Part shown: positions 63,181 through 64,000 of the stretch, in pieces | How the letters are laid out: every line of letters starts with the position of its first letter | Numbering within the stretch: the first letter of the stretch is position 1 | From: Diphasiastrum complanatum | Lineage: Eukaryota; Streptophyta; Lycopodiopsida; Lycopodiales; Lycopodiaceae | Length of the DNA stretch: 64,000 bases | Assembly (NCBI GenBank): GCA_029204225.1 | Contig: CM055097.1 | Coordinates: 51,800,996-51,864,995, forward strand | Direction: 5' to 3' | The notes under the pieces: generated by a model | What the model saw: only the letters and a program-made list of their open reading frames with translations | Databases searched by the model: none | Told to the model about the DNA's origin: nothing | Position numbers and translations under genes: made by a program

Positions 63181-63832
63181 AATATTGTACATTTTGTCAA
63201 TATTGTTTGTTGGTTACTTGAATGGCCAAAGTGCCACTTGTACATACACACCTAAAGTAGGTTACCACAAGTCAAGAGGAGTGGTTGTGTCTATTTGTTA
63301 GTGATTCCTACTTTGTAGGATCTAGACCATGATTTATGATGAGATTTGTACCTACCATGCACCTACCAAGCATGACTCTTGGATCTAGACTAGGGTTTTC
63401 ACATTAGGGCAAGAAAGTGGAGTCTACTTCCTTATTACATGCTGGATTTTCACCTAACTTTGCAAAGGAAGTGTGTTTTACTATGTATTTCCATTCTCCA
63501 TAGTGAGAAGATAGAAACTTTTTGGAGCCTCAAGGAGAAACTCGAGTTTCCTCTCATTGTATGGTGATTACTCTATTTTTCCAATGAAACCCAGATTTGG
63601 CACTTTGTAAACACTGTCTACAGGCCGTACTACAGCCTTATTTCCACACGTGTGGAGTTGGATTAGACTATTTGATCAATGCTTTGATTGTCTCTACTTG
63701 TTTCCTATCAAGCTGCTAAACTAGATCTTGTTTTCTGATGACTAGTTTCTGATAGATTGTTTAACAAGCATACAATCACCTTGTGGATCATTCAAATATC
63801 CATTTATGGTCCTTAGTACTGTACTTTTCACA
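63133..63832 (+). repeat. Polypurine tract and 3' LTR of copia element 7
   Basis: GAGGAGGAG (63133-63141), then the LTR 63142-63832, identical to the 5' LTR except five substitutions. CCACACGTGTGG is at 63644-63655. TATGC follows. Confidence 0.95.
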
Positions 63833-64000
63833 TATGCTACTTCCATTCTTGAAAAGTTTGGTATGAAATATTGTAAGGGGATTGACACCCCTATGGAGCA
63901 TGTTGTGAAAGCAACTAATGAAGGTGATGAAGCATCTTTTGAGGACATCACCCTCTTTAGAATGTTTATAGGCTCCCTAATCTATCTAACCATCAGTAGA
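63833..64000 (+). pseudogene. Host copia RT, C-terminal part, running off the window
   Basis: Sense YATSILEKFGMKYCKGIDTP, then ASFEDITLFR and GSLIYLTISR, the end of RT and connection region. It continues the remnant 51462-53570 once elements 6 and 7 are removed. RNase H would lie beyond 64000. Confidence 0.88.

Larger units (their letters stand above)
57835..63832 (+). mobile_element. Copia element 7, youngest and most complete
   Basis: LTRs of 691 bp each (57835-58525 and 63142-63832), primer site, leader, gag-pol and purine tract, with perfect TSD TATGC (57830-57834 and 63833-63837). The LTRs differ at five positions by direct reading (about 0.7 percent). Its coding region has only two one-base frameshifts. 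Total 5,998 bp. Confidence 0.96.

Noticed and set aside
1-64000. CRISPR arrays, rRNA, bacterial operons or plasmid origins
   Set aside because: No regularly spaced identical repeats, no rRNA cores and no prokaryotic gene layout. The introns and LTR elements show plant nuclear DNA.
1-64000. tRNA genes near the tRNA-like TGGTATCAGAGC sites
   Set aside because: These are retroelement primer sites next to LTR ends. No cloverleaf or internal A/B box promoter was found around them.

Overview
This is nuclear DNA from a land plant with a large, retrotransposon-packed genome. It is AT-rich, nearly all of it consists of nested LTR retrotransposons of the Ty1/copia and Ty3/gypsy types, and it holds one multi-exon plant gene, an ERD7/senescence-domain gene, with short GT-AG introns. 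The species cannot be named from the sequence. The density of old nested copies would fit a fern, lycophyte or gymnosperm, but that is inference only.

Layout. 1-914: 3' end and LTR of a copia relative (family A). 915-7060: a decayed minus-strand gypsy element (RNase H, RT, protease, gag) split by a 3.5-kb copia element with both LTRs (2596-6100). 7070-14765: a chimeric copia remnant split by a nearly complete copia element (8656-14625, 5-bp target duplication CAATA). 14800-17340: gag, leader, primer site and LTR of a minus-strand Tat/Athila-like gypsy. 17350-18740: spacer with an inverted-repeat remnant. 18785-23060: plus-strand gypsy pol with a captured copia integrase fragment in its RT and an extra open frame after integrase. 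23070-26225: 5' half of a copia element. 26226-42654: a gypsy element whose RT/RNase H lies on the minus strand and whose integrase and extra open frame lie on the plus strand. Its RT is split by a minus-strand copia element (27261-38666), which is split in turn by a plus-strand copia element (29930-35385) that has lost RT and carries about 0.9 kb of unexplained sequence. 42655-44775: a second minus-strand Tat/Athila-like pol.

44776-51461 is the only low-retroelement stretch. It contains the ERD7-like gene on the minus strand (exons at 48029-48212, 48404-48488, 48689-48855 and 49103-49974; 435 aa) and an ABRE-like site upstream. 51462-64000 is another nest: an old copia RT gene invaded by a minus-strand copia element (53571-57821, TSD AATCT, itself holding a solo LTR with TSD TGAAG) and, three bases beyond that element's right TSD, by a young copia element (57835-63832, TSD TATGC, LTRs differing at only 5 of 691 positions).

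The elements do not form a pathway. They are a stratified record of insertion, deletion, LTR recombination and inversion. The least ordinary signals are the post-integrase open frame shared by two gypsy copies, the capture-like insert in the RT-less copia element, a likely 12.6-kb inversion, a copia element whose LTRs lack TG/CA ends, and a CACACGTGTG palindrome recurring in LTRs and leaders of several copia families. All retroelement genes here carry stops or frameshifts, and none is called intact.
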